Below are positions 52,925 through 61,018 of a stretch of DNA of 64,000 nt, piece after piece. The notes below the pieces were generated by a model. That model ran no database searches. It saw nothing but the letters and a program-made list of their open reading frames with translations, and had not been told where the DNA came from. Location: positions 1 to 64,000 of the forward strand of contig DATATI010000066.1 of assembly GCA_036268875.1 (NCBI GenBank). Direction: 5' to 3'. Made by a program: the position numbers and the translations under genes. Source of the stretch: Polyangia bacterium. GTDB lineage: Bacteria; Myxococcota_A; Polyangia; Fen-1088. Each line of letters starts with the position of its first letter. Position 1 is the first letter of the stretch.

Positions 52925-53524
52925 ATGCAAGTTATCGTCGGCGCGCCTTTCGGCCGTGGCCGATTTTTTCGGTGGTCGCCGCCGCTGGCCGTGGCGGCAG
53001 CGATGTCCATGCTCTTGGCGTGCAGCCACAACAGCGCCGCGACCACCAGCGAGGATGGTAACGTGAAGAAGGCCAATGGTGATCTCCTGGCGGTGGGCAC
53101 GCCCGCCCCTGATTTTTCCACCACCGCCCATGACGGTCAGCCGGTGCAGCTATCGCGGCTGAAAGACCGTTACGTCGTCTTGTATTTCTACCCGCGCGAC
53201 AACACGCCTGGCTGTACCAAAGAGGCCTGCGATTTTCGCGACGCGTGGGATCGTCTGCAGCAAGCGGGCGTCGCCGTCTTCGGCGTTTCCACCCAGGACG
53301 CCACGTCCCACCAGGCCTTCGCCCAGAAATACAACCTACCCTTCCCGCTGTTGCCGGACAAAGGCGGCGAGATCGCCGCCAAGTATCACGTGCCGGTTTT
53401 CCTGGGCCTCACCAAGCGCGTGACATACCTGATCGGCAAGGACGGCCGAATCGCCTACGTATGGCCCTCGGTAAAGCCCGTCGGCCATGCCGCCGACATT
53501 CTGGCGCACATTCCGCAAGGCTGA
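52925..53524 (+). CDS. Lipoprotein peroxiredoxin (BCP type)
   Basis: 199 residues: N-terminal hydrophobic signal and lipobox LLAC (Cys33), then an AhpC/TSA-type peroxiredoxin of the bacterioferritin comigratory (BCP) family: YFYPRDNTPGCTKEACDFRD with peroxidatic Cys97 and resolving Cys102, FGVSTQDATSHQAF, LPFPLLPDKGGEIAAKY. Membrane attachment is unusual since most BCPs are cytoplasmic. Removes peroxides at the envelope, inferred. Follows the CBM6 gene by 55 bases. Confidence 0.9.
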   Translation: MQVIVGAPFGRGRFFRWSPPLAVAAAMSMLLACSHNSAATTSEDGNVKKANGDLLAVGTPAPDFSTTAHDGQPVQLSRLKDRYVVLYFYPRDNTPGCTKEACDFRDAWDRLQQAGVAVFGVSTQDATSHQAFAQKYNLPFPLLPDKGGEIAAKYHVPVFLGLTKRVTYLIGKDGRIAYVWPSVKPVGHAADILAHIPQG

Positions 53525-53559
53525 CGCTCGGCGCGCCGAGACATGCGCGAGGCGAGGCG

Positions 53560-54957
53560 CTACCCGAACAGTCCCGGCAGGGCGCCCTTGCTGAAGGCGG
53601 TGTCACCGAAGGTCGTCATCGGCATGCCCATCGCGTTGGCGATCGCCACCCAGACGTCGTTCATGTAACGCATACCGAATTGCAGGTGCTGGCCGGTCTG
53701 CAGCTTCAGGTTTTTCCCGCCGAACATCAGCACCGGCATGTTCTCGATTGAATGGTCCCAGCCGTAGCAGCACTCGTTGAAGTACACGACGATGGTGTTA
53801 TCCAGCAGCGTTCCGGCTCCGTCCGGCGTGGCCTTCATCTTGGACAGGAAGTCGGCCATCATCTGTGAATAGAACGTGTCGATGGCGGCATGTTCGTTGG
53901 TGGCGCCCATATTGTGTGAGATGTCGTGGTGGCCCGCGCCGTCGGTGAAGTTGGGAAGGATCTTGGAAAAGCGCAAAGCCGAGTTGCCGTGCGCGAACGA
54001 GAACGTCGCCACCCGGGCCAGGTCGCACTGGAACGCCGACAGGATGATGCCCAGTTGGTTCTGCGCCAGCGTCTTGTGCTGCGCTTCGTCCTGGGTGGTG
54101 TCGCCGGTCGGACCGGGCAAGGCCGCGTCGACCGGCGGCGTGCAGGCCGCGCCGACAGGCATCGTCGGGTTGCTGGTCGCCAGAAGACGGGCTTGCAGCT
54201 TCGAGATGCCGTCCAGGTGCGCGTCCAGCTTTGTCATCTCCGTCTTCGGCACCAACCCGCGCAAACGGGTCAGGTCCTTGTTCACGAAGTTGAGGACGCT
54301 GGTGTTCTGCGAGCGCATCCGCGCCAGATCTTGTGGCGAAGCGTTGGCCATCGCGCCGCCGAAGACGTTCGAGAACATCACCGAATCGCGGCTCTCCGGG
54401 AACATCGCCCCGGCCGTGCCGTAAGACATGACCTTGAAGTTCGGCAGCCCGATGCTCGAAGGGGCATATGCCGTCGACTGGATGCCGGAAGACATCGCCA
54501 CGTTTTGAAGACCCAGCGACGCCTGCTGCAGGAAGAACTGATCCACCGACGGACCGGCGGCCATCTGGTTCTTGGCGTTGGCGTCGCCGCCCGAACTGGT
54601 CCCGGGAATTTCGATCGGGCGCTTGCCCGACATCATGGTGATCATCCCCGCCCCGTGCTGGTCGCCGGCCCAGCTATGGTCGCGCGGACAATAGATGCCG
54701 TTCAGGATCACCATCTGATCTTGCAGCGACGCAAGCGGCTGCAAGATCGGCGGCAGCGTGAACGTCGTGGCGTTGCCTCCCTGCGGGAAGAAGGCGGTCG
54801 GGAACGTGCCGCACGGTCGGTGCACGATGAGAAGACGGGTGGGCGATGCGTTCGCGGCCGACGCGAAGAGCGGGCGCAGCAGTGATCCAGCGGCGGTGGT
54901 GCCGACGCCGGCCAGGAACGATCGCCGCGGAACATATCGAAACAGATCGCTCTTCAT
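53560..54957 (-). CDS. DUF1552 secreted protein
   Basis: About 465 residues with a Tat-like signal (MKSDLFRYVPRRSFLAGVG, then AAGSLL). Matches DUF1552: LLIVHRPCGTFPTAFFPQ, GDQHGAGMITMMSGKRP, SVDQFFLQQASLG, NFVNKDLTRLRGLVPKTEM, and C-terminal VVYFNECCYGWDHSIENMPV. The family is always found with DUF1592-type proteins in planctomycetes and Myxococcota; role unknown. ATG at 54957 (AAAGGCGAG 8 bases before) is preferred; ATG 54981 overlaps the upstream stop. Confidence 0.88.
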   Translation of the reverse strand: MKSDLFRYVPRRSFLAGVGTTAAGSLLRPLFASAANASPTRLLIVHRPCGTFPTAFFPQGGNATTFTLPPILQPLASLQDQMVILNGIYCPRDHSWAGDQHGAGMITMMSGKRPIEIPGTSSGGDANAKNQMAAGPSVDQFFLQQASLGLQNVAMSSGIQSTAYAPSSIGLPNFKVMSYGTAGAMFPESRDSVMFSNVFGGAMANASPQDLARMRSQNTSVLNFVNKDLTRLRGLVPKTEMTKLDAHLDGISKLQARLLATSNPTMPVGAACTPPVDAALPGPTGDTTQDEAQHKTLAQNQLGIILSAFQCDLARVATFSFAHGNSALRFSKILPNFTDGAGHHDISHNMGATNEHAAIDTFYSQMMADFLSKMKATPDGAGTLLDNTIVVYFNECCYGWDHSIENMPVLMFGGKNLKLQTGQHLQFGMRYMNDVWVAIANAMGMPMTTFGDTAFSKGALPGLFG

Positions 54958-54977
54958 TTTCGTCTCGCCTTTGCTTT

Positions 54978-56690
54978 TCATGGCAGATCCCGGGTCAGGA
55001 AGCCGGGAGAGGTGAAGACAGCGCGGTAGTAGTCGGTGAACGACCCGGTCGAGGCCAGCTTGTCTTTCACCTTCTGCAGATCGCACGAGTTGTCAGTCAG
55101 CAGATCGTCACGGCCGATGGTGGGCTTGGAGAGATTCTTCACCGCGCAGTCAGAGACCCGCCGGCCCATCTTCAGCTTCGTCACCAGATCGGGCAGCCCG
55201 GAGATCGGCCCGTCGAGATCCGCTCCGAGGTGAGCCAACGTCGCCGACGCATCGACAGCCTGGCCGCTGCCGTCCTTGGGCGCATAGCGTCCGATGGGAT
55301 CATATTGCTCGGTCGACAGGCCCAGGGGATCGAACAGACCGTGGCAGGCGCCGCAGCCTTCCTTGGCGGTGGCGCGCAGCGTCGCCTTCTCGCGCTCGGT
55401 GGCCATGGGTGGGAACGTCGAGGCCACCGCGGCCGCGTTGGCTGGCGGCGACCCGATCGAGATCCCACACACGAGAGCGTTGTAGATGAACAACCCGCGG
55501 TGAATGACGTCCCCCCGCATGGGATCGCCGCCCGAATCGGGCTGCGTCCAGGCCGCCAGAATTCCCGGCTGGGTGATGATGCCCGCGGCGTGATCGCTTC
55601 CGGCGTGGACGGCCGTGAGATCGGTGCCGGTGGCGCCCGAGATACCGTAAAGCTTTCCGACGCCCGCGTTGGCGTACAGCTTGTCCGATGTCAGCAGGTC
55701 AGCGACCGTGCCGTGCGCCATGAGATCGCTCACGAACAGCTCGCCGCTTTTGTAAAGATCCTGGGTCATGGTGGCGTCGAAGTCGGGGAACGCCGTGGCG
55801 CTCTTCGGCACCATCGAGCGAATTTTTTCCACGCCCAGCCAATAGCCGGCCTTTTGTCCCAGATTGGCCTGCACCTCTGGCTCGGCCAGCAGCCGATCGA
55901 CTTCAGCGGCCAGCACCGCCGGCTTGAGCAGCGCGCCGGAGTCGGCCTTCGCCCATAACTGATCGTCCGGTACCGAATCCAGCAGCGCGAACGAAACCGC
56001 CGTGGCCAGTTCGTGCGCGGTCAGGGTCGTCTTCTTGCCGGACGTGGTGGTCCCAAGCTCGCTGCGATACAAGAACGACGGCGTCTGCAGCGTCGCCTCG
56101 ATGATCAAGCGAATGCCGGCGGCGGCGCTCTCCGTCATCAGACCGGTGTGGTAAACGCCGAGCAGATCCGAAACCTCCGCGTCGGTCACCGGGCGCCCGA
56201 AGGCGCGGGCCACGCGGTTGCGGATGAAGTGTTCGACCTCGGCGTCGGGCGGGGCGGTGGTGCCGGCGGGCAAGAAGACATTCAGGTTGGCGTAAACCGC
56301 CGCCGCGGCCGCGGTGTGCGCCGCCGTTGCGTAGGCGTTCACCGTGTTCGCCTGCACCGTCAACTCAGGCGACTCGGCCGTGGCGGTGAAATCGGCGGGC
56401 GCGGAGTCGGACTGGGTGATCGCCGACGGAACGCGCACGCCGAAGACCTGCGCTACGACGTTGACGTATTGCTGATCGGTGAGCCGCCAGAGACGCGCTG
56501 GCGCCAGCGACGCGTCTGGTGTGCAGGCCGTCGGCTGCGTCGTCACCTGCCCGCCCGTGCCCGACGGCATCGTCACGCCGCCCTTGTCGCCGGGAGGGTT
56601 TGAGCTGTCGGCGATCGCGCCCGAACAACCGCTCACCGCGGACGCGGCCACCAGAGCCAATGCCAACCAGCCTAGGAAATTTTTTACCAT
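54978..56690 (-). CDS. DUF1595/DUF1592/DUF1588/DUF1585 secreted protein with one c-type haem motif
   Basis: 570 residues. Signal and lipobox AVSGC (Cys22), then the domain chain: DUF1595 (HFIRNRVARAFGRPVTDAEV), DUF1592 (ATLQTPSFLYRSELG, LTAHELATAVSFALLDSVPD), DUF1588 (GCGACHGLFDPLGLSTEQYD, with a CxxCH haem-c motif near 443) and DUF1585 (FTDYYRAVFTSPGFLTRDLP) at the end. The haem motif suggests redox or electron-transfer function at the envelope. Directly upstream of the DUF1552 gene. Confidence 0.92.
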   Translation of the reverse strand: MVKNFLGWLALALVAASAVSGCSGAIADSSNPPGDKGGVTMPSGTGGQVTTQPTACTPDASLAPARLWRLTDQQYVNVVAQVFGVRVPSAITQSDSAPADFTATAESPELTVQANTVNAYATAAHTAAAAAVYANLNVFLPAGTTAPPDAEVEHFIRNRVARAFGRPVTDAEVSDLLGVYHTGLMTESAAAGIRLIIEATLQTPSFLYRSELGTTTSGKKTTLTAHELATAVSFALLDSVPDDQLWAKADSGALLKPAVLAAEVDRLLAEPEVQANLGQKAGYWLGVEKIRSMVPKSATAFPDFDATMTQDLYKSGELFVSDLMAHGTVADLLTSDKLYANAGVGKLYGISGATGTDLTAVHAGSDHAAGIITQPGILAAWTQPDSGGDPMRGDVIHRGLFIYNALVCGISIGSPPANAAAVASTFPPMATEREKATLRATAKEGCGACHGLFDPLGLSTEQYDPIGRYAPKDGSGQAVDASATLAHLGADLDGPISGLPDLVTKLKMGRRVSDCAVKNLSKPTIGRDDLLTDNSCDLQKVKDKLASTGSFTDYYRAVFTSPGFLTRDLP

Positions 56691-56703
56691 GGGGCCCTCT
56701 TTC

Positions 56704-56719
56704 CTTCGTCGCGACGAAG
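56704..56719. promoter_or_regulatory. Perfect 16-bp palindrome
   Basis: CTTCGTCGCGACGAAG is a perfect palindrome 14-29 bases before the DUF1592 start and 18 bases after the upstream lipoprotein stop. As RNA it would be a stem with no loop to spare; as DNA it is a dimeric-regulator site. Either is possible. Confidence 0.45.
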
Positions 56720-56736
56720 AGACATCGCCGGTCGCA

Positions 56737-57426
56737 TCAGAAAAACGTCACGCAGTTGCCGTCGACAAAGATCGGGTGATAAGTCACATCGGTCTTTGCG
56801 GCATGGTCACCGACTGTCCAGTTCAGGGCCGGATCGCTGCCCGACCGGGTATAGGTCATGGTTCCAGTCTGCTGGGCGTTGCAGACCACCGGACCGGTGA
56901 TTCCGCTACCGCGCCCGCTGTCCCAGATTCCGCCCTGAGTCGATGCGTTGTCGCAGGAATACCCGCCGTGGATCTCGACCGTGATCGGGTTGCAGCCTTT
57001 GTGCGTGGCCACCATGGTCACGTCGGCGCCTTTTGGTGTGAAAGACAGGGTGATGTTCAAGGCCGGGAACATCTTCACCGCGGCCATTCCCCCGGCGGTG
57101 GATCCGTCGGTCGTGGCGCCGGTATCGCTGGGCGCCGACGCATCCATCGGCACCACCGCCGGCGCGGCGTCGGCAAATAGTTCGCCGTTATCGAAACCGT
57201 TGCCCGAAGTCGGCGCGCCGCCCGTGCCGTCATCGCCGCCGGTCGCCATGTCGCCGCCAGAACCAGAAGATCCGGTGATCGGATTGCCACCCGTCCCGGT
57301 CGAAACCGAAGCGCCGCCCGCGCCGCCGTCGTTGCCGCCGCTACTGGACTGTGAATTTCCGGAGCAGCCGGCGCCCAGGGTCGCCAGGGCAATCGCCGCC
57401 AGAACTGCCGGGACTTGCCGAGTCAT
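56737..57426 (-). CDS. Gly-rich-linker lipoprotein with superoxide-dismutase-like block
   Basis: About 229 residues starting MTRQVPAVLAA, lipobox TLGAGC (Cys21), then a Gly/Ser/Thr linker (GGNDGGAGGASVSTGTGG). The C-terminal 120 residues hold VEIHGGYSCDNASTQGGIWD and NPITV, which faintly recall the His-x(n)-Cys-GGxW pattern of Cu/Zn superoxide dismutase; this is weak and unproved. GAGG lies before the ATG at 57426. Transcribed ahead of DUF1592 and DUF1552, with a 46-base gap. Confidence 0.55.
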   Translation of the reverse strand: MTRQVPAVLAAIALATLGAGCSGNSQSSSGGNDGGAGGASVSTGTGGNPITGSSGSGGDMATGGDDGTGGAPTSGNGFDNGELFADAAPAVVPMDASAPSDTGATTDGSTAGGMAAVKMFPALNITLSFTPKGADVTMVATHKGCNPITVEIHGGYSCDNASTQGGIWDSGRGSGITGPVVCNAQQTGTMTYTRSGSDPALNWTVGDHAAKTDVTYHPIFVDGNCVTFF

Positions 57427-57556
57427 TGACACCTCACTCTTCAAGACGCCGCACGACGCGGTGCCAGGCAGGGAGTTTTCGAACCAACAGTAACCTGGTA
57501 AATCGGTCCAGCCAATATCCACTCGCTTTTCGCGACCGCCCGATTTATACAAGATC

Positions 57557-57570
57557 TGTTATCGGTAACA
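57557..57570. promoter_or_regulatory. LacI-type operator O1
   Basis: TGTTATCGGTAACA is a near-perfect 14-bp palindrome (6 of 7 pairs, CG centre), the form of LacI-family operators. It lies 92-105 bases upstream of the lacI start and 131-144 from the divergent lipoprotein start. A TATACA box (57546-57551) sits just upstream and could be the -10. Twelve of 14 bases equal O2 at 59774. Autoregulation is inferred. Confidence 0.6.
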
Positions 57571-57661
57571 TTGGGATCTGTCAAGATGCCGCGCGATGGA
57601 ATTGACGGTCTTGGGGAGATCGGGATAGTTGGCGTCATTGGTTGGAAGGACTCTGCCGTTC

Positions 57662-58705
57662 ATGAACGCCACCGTCCGTGACGTGGCCAAACACGCCGGC
57701 GTCTCCGCGATGACCGTTTCCCGGGTGATCAACGGCGCCGTCGGAGTGCGCCCGGAGACCCGCCGCCGGGTCGAACGAGCGGTCAGCGAGCTGGACTTTG
57801 TCCCCAACGGCGTGGCCCGCGGCTTGACGTCAAAGCGCACCGGCGCGCTGGGACTGATCGTCCCCGATATCGTCAACCCATTCTTCGCCATCGTCGTGCG
57901 CGGCGCCGAGACCGTCGCCCGCCGCGCCGGCTATCGCCTGCTTCTGTGCAACAGCGAAGGCGATCTGGGCCTAGAACGGCAATATGTCGAGGATCTGATC
58001 TCGCACCGCGCGGAGGGCCTGATCATCGCGCCGGTGGGCGATCGCTCGAAGGCCAACCTGTTGCCGGTGGTGCGGCGAAAATTTCCTTTCGTGCTGGTCG
58101 ATCGCTCGGTGGCCGGCCTGCCCTGCGACGTCGTGCAAGCGGATAGCGTCTCGGGCGCCCGCACGATGATTGCCCATCTGATCGCCATCGGCCACCGTCG
58201 CATCGGCGTCATCGTCGAGCCCGACAACGTCTCGACAGCCCGCGAACGTTTGCAAGGCTATGCCGACGCGATGACGGCAGCAGGACTGAAAATGACTCCC
58301 GAGCTGGTCATTCGCACCGCCGCCGATCGCGCCGGCGGTTACGGAGCCATGCAACAGTTCCTGGGGTTCGATTCCCGCCCCACCGCGGTGTTCGCCGTGA
58401 ACAACATGACCGCCCTTGGCGCCATGCAGGCGGTCCGCGAGCGCGGGCTGGCGGTACCCAAGGACATCGCCCTCGTCTGCTTCGACGATGTGGAACATCT
58501 CGCCGTGCTGTCGCCGTTCCTGACCGTCATCAATCAACCCACGGAAATGTTCGGCACCTTGGCGGCTGAGATCCTGCTCCATCGCATCACCGGCGACCCT
58601 GTTGGTCCGCGTCGCCACGTGGTCCTGCAGTCCGAGTTGATTGTGCGCGAATCGTGCGGCGCCAAGGCAGGCATTCCGCCCGCCAAGGACACAGACCCAA
58701 CGTAA
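57662..58705 (+). CDS. LacI-family transcriptional regulator
   Basis: 347 residues: helix-turn-helix at 4-23 (TVRDVAKHAGVSAMTVSRVI) with NGAVGVRPETRRRV, then the hinge (SKRTGALGLIVPDI) and the periplasmic-binding-like effector domain (VFAVNNMTALGAMQAVRERG, ALVCFDDVEHLAVLSPFLTV). Binds a sugar or derivative and controls the adjacent aldo/keto reductase and, by shared operator, the ABC transporter. The ATG at 57662 gives an N-terminus standard for LacI; an upstream in-frame start at 57629 exists. Confidence 0.93.
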   Translation: MNATVRDVAKHAGVSAMTVSRVINGAVGVRPETRRRVERAVSELDFVPNGVARGLTSKRTGALGLIVPDIVNPFFAIVVRGAETVARRAGYRLLLCNSEGDLGLERQYVEDLISHRAEGLIIAPVGDRSKANLLPVVRRKFPFVLVDRSVAGLPCDVVQADSVSGARTMIAHLIAIGHRRIGVIVEPDNVSTARERLQGYADAMTAAGLKMTPELVIRTAADRAGGYGAMQQFLGFDSRPTAVFAVNNMTALGAMQAVRERGLAVPKDIALVCFDDVEHLAVLSPFLTVINQPTEMFGTLAAEILLHRITGDPVGPRRHVVLQSELIVRESCGAKAGIPPAKDTDPT

Positions 58706-58725
58706 AACCCCAGACCCAAGGTCCC

Positions 58726-59718
58726 ATGACAAAAGCATTCGCTTCCGATCGATACGACAAGATGCAATACCGACGTTGCGGCCGCAGCGGCCTTCATTTG
58801 CCCGCGGTCTCGCTGGGCGCGTGGGAAACCTATGGCGGCACGCACGACGGTGACGTCGCGCAGGCCTGCATGTTCCGCGCGTTCGATCTCGGCATCACCC
58901 ACTTTGACCTGGCCAACAACTACGGCACGCCGCCTGGCAACGCCGAGGTGGTGTGCGGCCGAATCTTGAAAGACATGCCACGCGACGAGCTGATCATCTC
59001 CAGCAAGGCTGGCTATCGCATGTGGCCGGGCCCATACGGCGAGTGGGGCTCGCGCAAGTACCTCATCGCCAGCTGTGATCAGTCGCTCAAGCGCACCGGT
59101 CTCGAATACTTCGACATTTTCTACTCGCACCGTCCCGATCCGAACACCCCGTTCGAGGAAACCTTGGGCGCGCTGGACACGCTGGTCAAGCAAGGCAAGG
59201 CACTTTACGTCGGCGTGTCCAGTTACAGCGGTGTGCAGCTGGAAGCCGCGCAGGAGATCACCCGGCGCGAGAGCTTCGCCCCCATCACCATTCACCAGCC
59301 GTACTACAACATGCTGGGGCGAACCATCGAGGCCGATCTGCTGCCCCACACCGACCGCGCCAGCATCGGGGTGATCGCGTTCTGTCCGCTGGCGTCGGGA
59401 TTGCTGTCGGGTACGAAATACCAGGACGGCGTGGTCCCGCCGGACACGCGCCCGGCGCGCGAGTGGGCGTCGTCGTGGGTCGCCTCGAAGTCGAAAGACG
59501 AAAAGAAACGGATCCTGAGTGGCCTCAACGCTTTGGCCCACGATCGCGGCCAGACGCTGGCGCAAATGGCGGTGGCCTGGGTGCTGCGGCACAAGGGCAT
59601 GGTGTCGGCGGTGATGGGCGCATCGCGCGTCGAGCAGGTGGAACAGAACGTCGCCTCGCTGGCCAAGCTTGATTTCAGCCACGACGAGCTGGCGCGCATC
59701 GACGCGCTGACCGCCTAG
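58726..59718 (+). CDS. Aldo/keto reductase (YghZ/KCNAB-like)
   Basis: 330 residues: YRRCGRSGLHLPAVSLGAWE at the start, catalytic Asp and Tyr in DLANNYGTPPG, Lys in IISSKAGYRMWPG and His in FYSHRPDPNT. RKYLIASCDQSLKRTGLEYF and the C-terminal RVEQVEQNVASLAKL are as in E. coli YghZ (L-glyceraldehyde 3-phosphate reductase). Actual substrate unknown, probably a sugar aldehyde. Twenty bases behind lacI; followed by a strong hairpin. Confidence 0.92.
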   Translation: MTKAFASDRYDKMQYRRCGRSGLHLPAVSLGAWETYGGTHDGDVAQACMFRAFDLGITHFDLANNYGTPPGNAEVVCGRILKDMPRDELIISSKAGYRMWPGPYGEWGSRKYLIASCDQSLKRTGLEYFDIFYSHRPDPNTPFEETLGALDTLVKQGKALYVGVSSYSGVQLEAAQEITRRESFAPITIHQPYYNMLGRTIEADLLPHTDRASIGVIAFCPLASGLLSGTKYQDGVVPPDTRPAREWASSWVASKSKDEKKRILSGLNALAHDRGQTLAQMAVAWVLRHKGMVSAVMGASRVEQVEQNVASLAKLDFSHDELARIDALTA

Positions 59719-59736
59719 GATTTTCCGCGTCGGCGC

Positions 59737-59752
59737 GCGAAAAGCTTTTCGC
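59737..59752. terminator. 16-bp palindrome behind the reductase gene
   Basis: GCGAAAAGCTTTTCGC (59737-59752) is a perfect palindrome 18 bases past the reductase stop. Outer arms gtcggcgcgcga (59730-59741) and tcgcgcgtcgac (about 59757-59768) match in 11 of 12 and could form a longer alternative stem. It could end the lacI transcript; it can also be a binding site. Confidence 0.45.
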
Positions 59753-59773
59753 TTGCTCGCGCGTCGACACCGA

Positions 59774-59787
59774 TGTTAACGGTATCA
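59774..59787. promoter_or_regulatory. LacI-type operator O2
   Basis: TGTTAACGGTATCA matches O1 (57557) at 12 of 14 positions and is a slightly poorer palindrome (5 of 7 pairs). It lies 131-144 bases before the sugar-binding gene. TATCAT (59783-59788), 5 of 6 to a -10 box, overlaps it, so binding would block transcription. Confidence 0.55.
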
Positions 59788-59917
59788 TCGCCTCGCCCCC
59801 CTGACATTTCGCCCGTGTTTTGCCTAGGCGCGTTCAATCCTTCGGCGCCGATGCCAGTCAGAGTGGGCTTGGTCGTCAATTCCCAGAAGATTCGAACGGC
59901 CACGCGAAAGGACCATC

Positions 59918-61018
59918 ATGAGATCGCATCAGACTGACCGGCAGTCTCGCAAGACGCTCTTGGCTTCGTTGGCCGCCACGGTGATCGCCGCAAGCGCCTT
60001 CACTGGTGTTTTTGCGCCGGCGCCGGCGCACGCCGCTTGCACGCCGGGAAAGACCGGACGGATCGCCTTCCTGCTCAAGCAGCAGACCGCTTTCCGTTAC
60101 CTGCACGCCGACGTGCCGTTCTTCCAGAAGACTGTCGAGGCGGCCGGGTACAAGGTTGTCTTTCAATCGGCGGAGAACGATCCCAACACCCAGGTTTCGC
60201 AGGCCGAGAACGTCATCACCCGCGGCGTGGACGCCATCGTCATTCAGCCGGTCGACTTCAACGTCGCCGGGACCATCGTCAAGATGGCCACCAAGGCGAA
60301 CATTCCGGTGGCGTCGTACGACGACGTGATCCTGAACGTCAAGCACGCCGCCTTCATCGGCCGCGATCCGAAAGAAGGTGGCATCGCCGCCGCCAAGGCC
60401 GTGGTCCAGGCCGTGCCCAAGGGCAATTACGCCCTGATCGGCGGCGACCCGGGCCAGACCGGATCGACCAAGATGCAGGAGGGCTATCGCGAGGTGCTGG
60501 CCCCGCTGGTGAAGAAGGGAGACGTCAAGATCGTCCTCGATCAATTCACGCCGAAATGGAAGACCGAGCCGGCCCAGGCGCACGCCGAAAACGCCTTGAC
60601 CAAGAACGGCAACAAGGTGAATGCCTTCCTGGTTTCGTACGACGGCATGTCGCTCGGCGTCCTGCAGGCGGTGCACGGCGCCGGCCTGAAGGCGGGATCG
60701 ATCGCCATCACCGGCCAGGACATGGAGCTGTCGGCGGCGCAGGCCATCGTTGAAGGCAAGATGTTCGGCACCCTATGGCCGGCGCCCGACGAGATGGCCG
60801 TTCGCGCCGGCAAAGTGGCCGTGGCGATGGCCAAGTGTGAAGAGATCAAAGCCGACGACGTGGTGAACAACGGCGCCGGCAAGATCCCGTGGGCCAAGAC
60901 GCCGATCTATCTGGTGACGGCCAAAGACATGCCCAAGTTCGTTTGCGAGCACCAATTCTGGTTGAAACCGGACGACGTCTACAAGAACGTCCCGGCCAAA
61001 AAGCCGACCTGCAAGTGA
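59918..61018 (+). CDS. Sugar ABC transporter substrate-binding protein (XylF-like)
   Basis: 366 residues: signal peptide ending APAHA, then a type I periplasmic-binding fold (GRIAFLLKQQTAFRYLHAD, QAENVITRGVDAIVIQPVDF, GGDPGQTGSTKMQEGYREVL, VSYDGMSLGVLQAVHGAGLK, SIAITGQDMELSAAQAIVEG). Layout fits the D-xylose or ribose class. AAAGGA is 5 bases before the ATG. Its TGA overlaps the ATPase GTG (GTGA). Preceded by O2. Confidence 0.9.
   Translation: MRSHQTDRQSRKTLLASLAATVIAASAFTGVFAPAPAHAACTPGKTGRIAFLLKQQTAFRYLHADVPFFQKTVEAAGYKVVFQSAENDPNTQVSQAENVITRGVDAIVIQPVDFNVAGTIVKMATKANIPVASYDDVILNVKHAAFIGRDPKEGGIAAAKAVVQAVPKGNYALIGGDPGQTGSTKMQEGYREVLAPLVKKGDVKIVLDQFTPKWKTEPAQAHAENALTKNGNKVNAFLVSYDGMSLGVLQAVHGAGLKAGSIAITGQDMELSAAQAIVEGKMFGTLWPAPDEMAVRAGKVAVAMAKCEEIKADDVVNNGAGKIPWAKTPIYLVTAKDMPKFVCEHQFWLKPDDVYKNVPAKKPTCK

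Noticed and set aside
58365-58385. T-arm-like ggttcgattccc
   Set aside because: It is inside the LacI coding sequence; no tRNA cloverleaf can be built around it.
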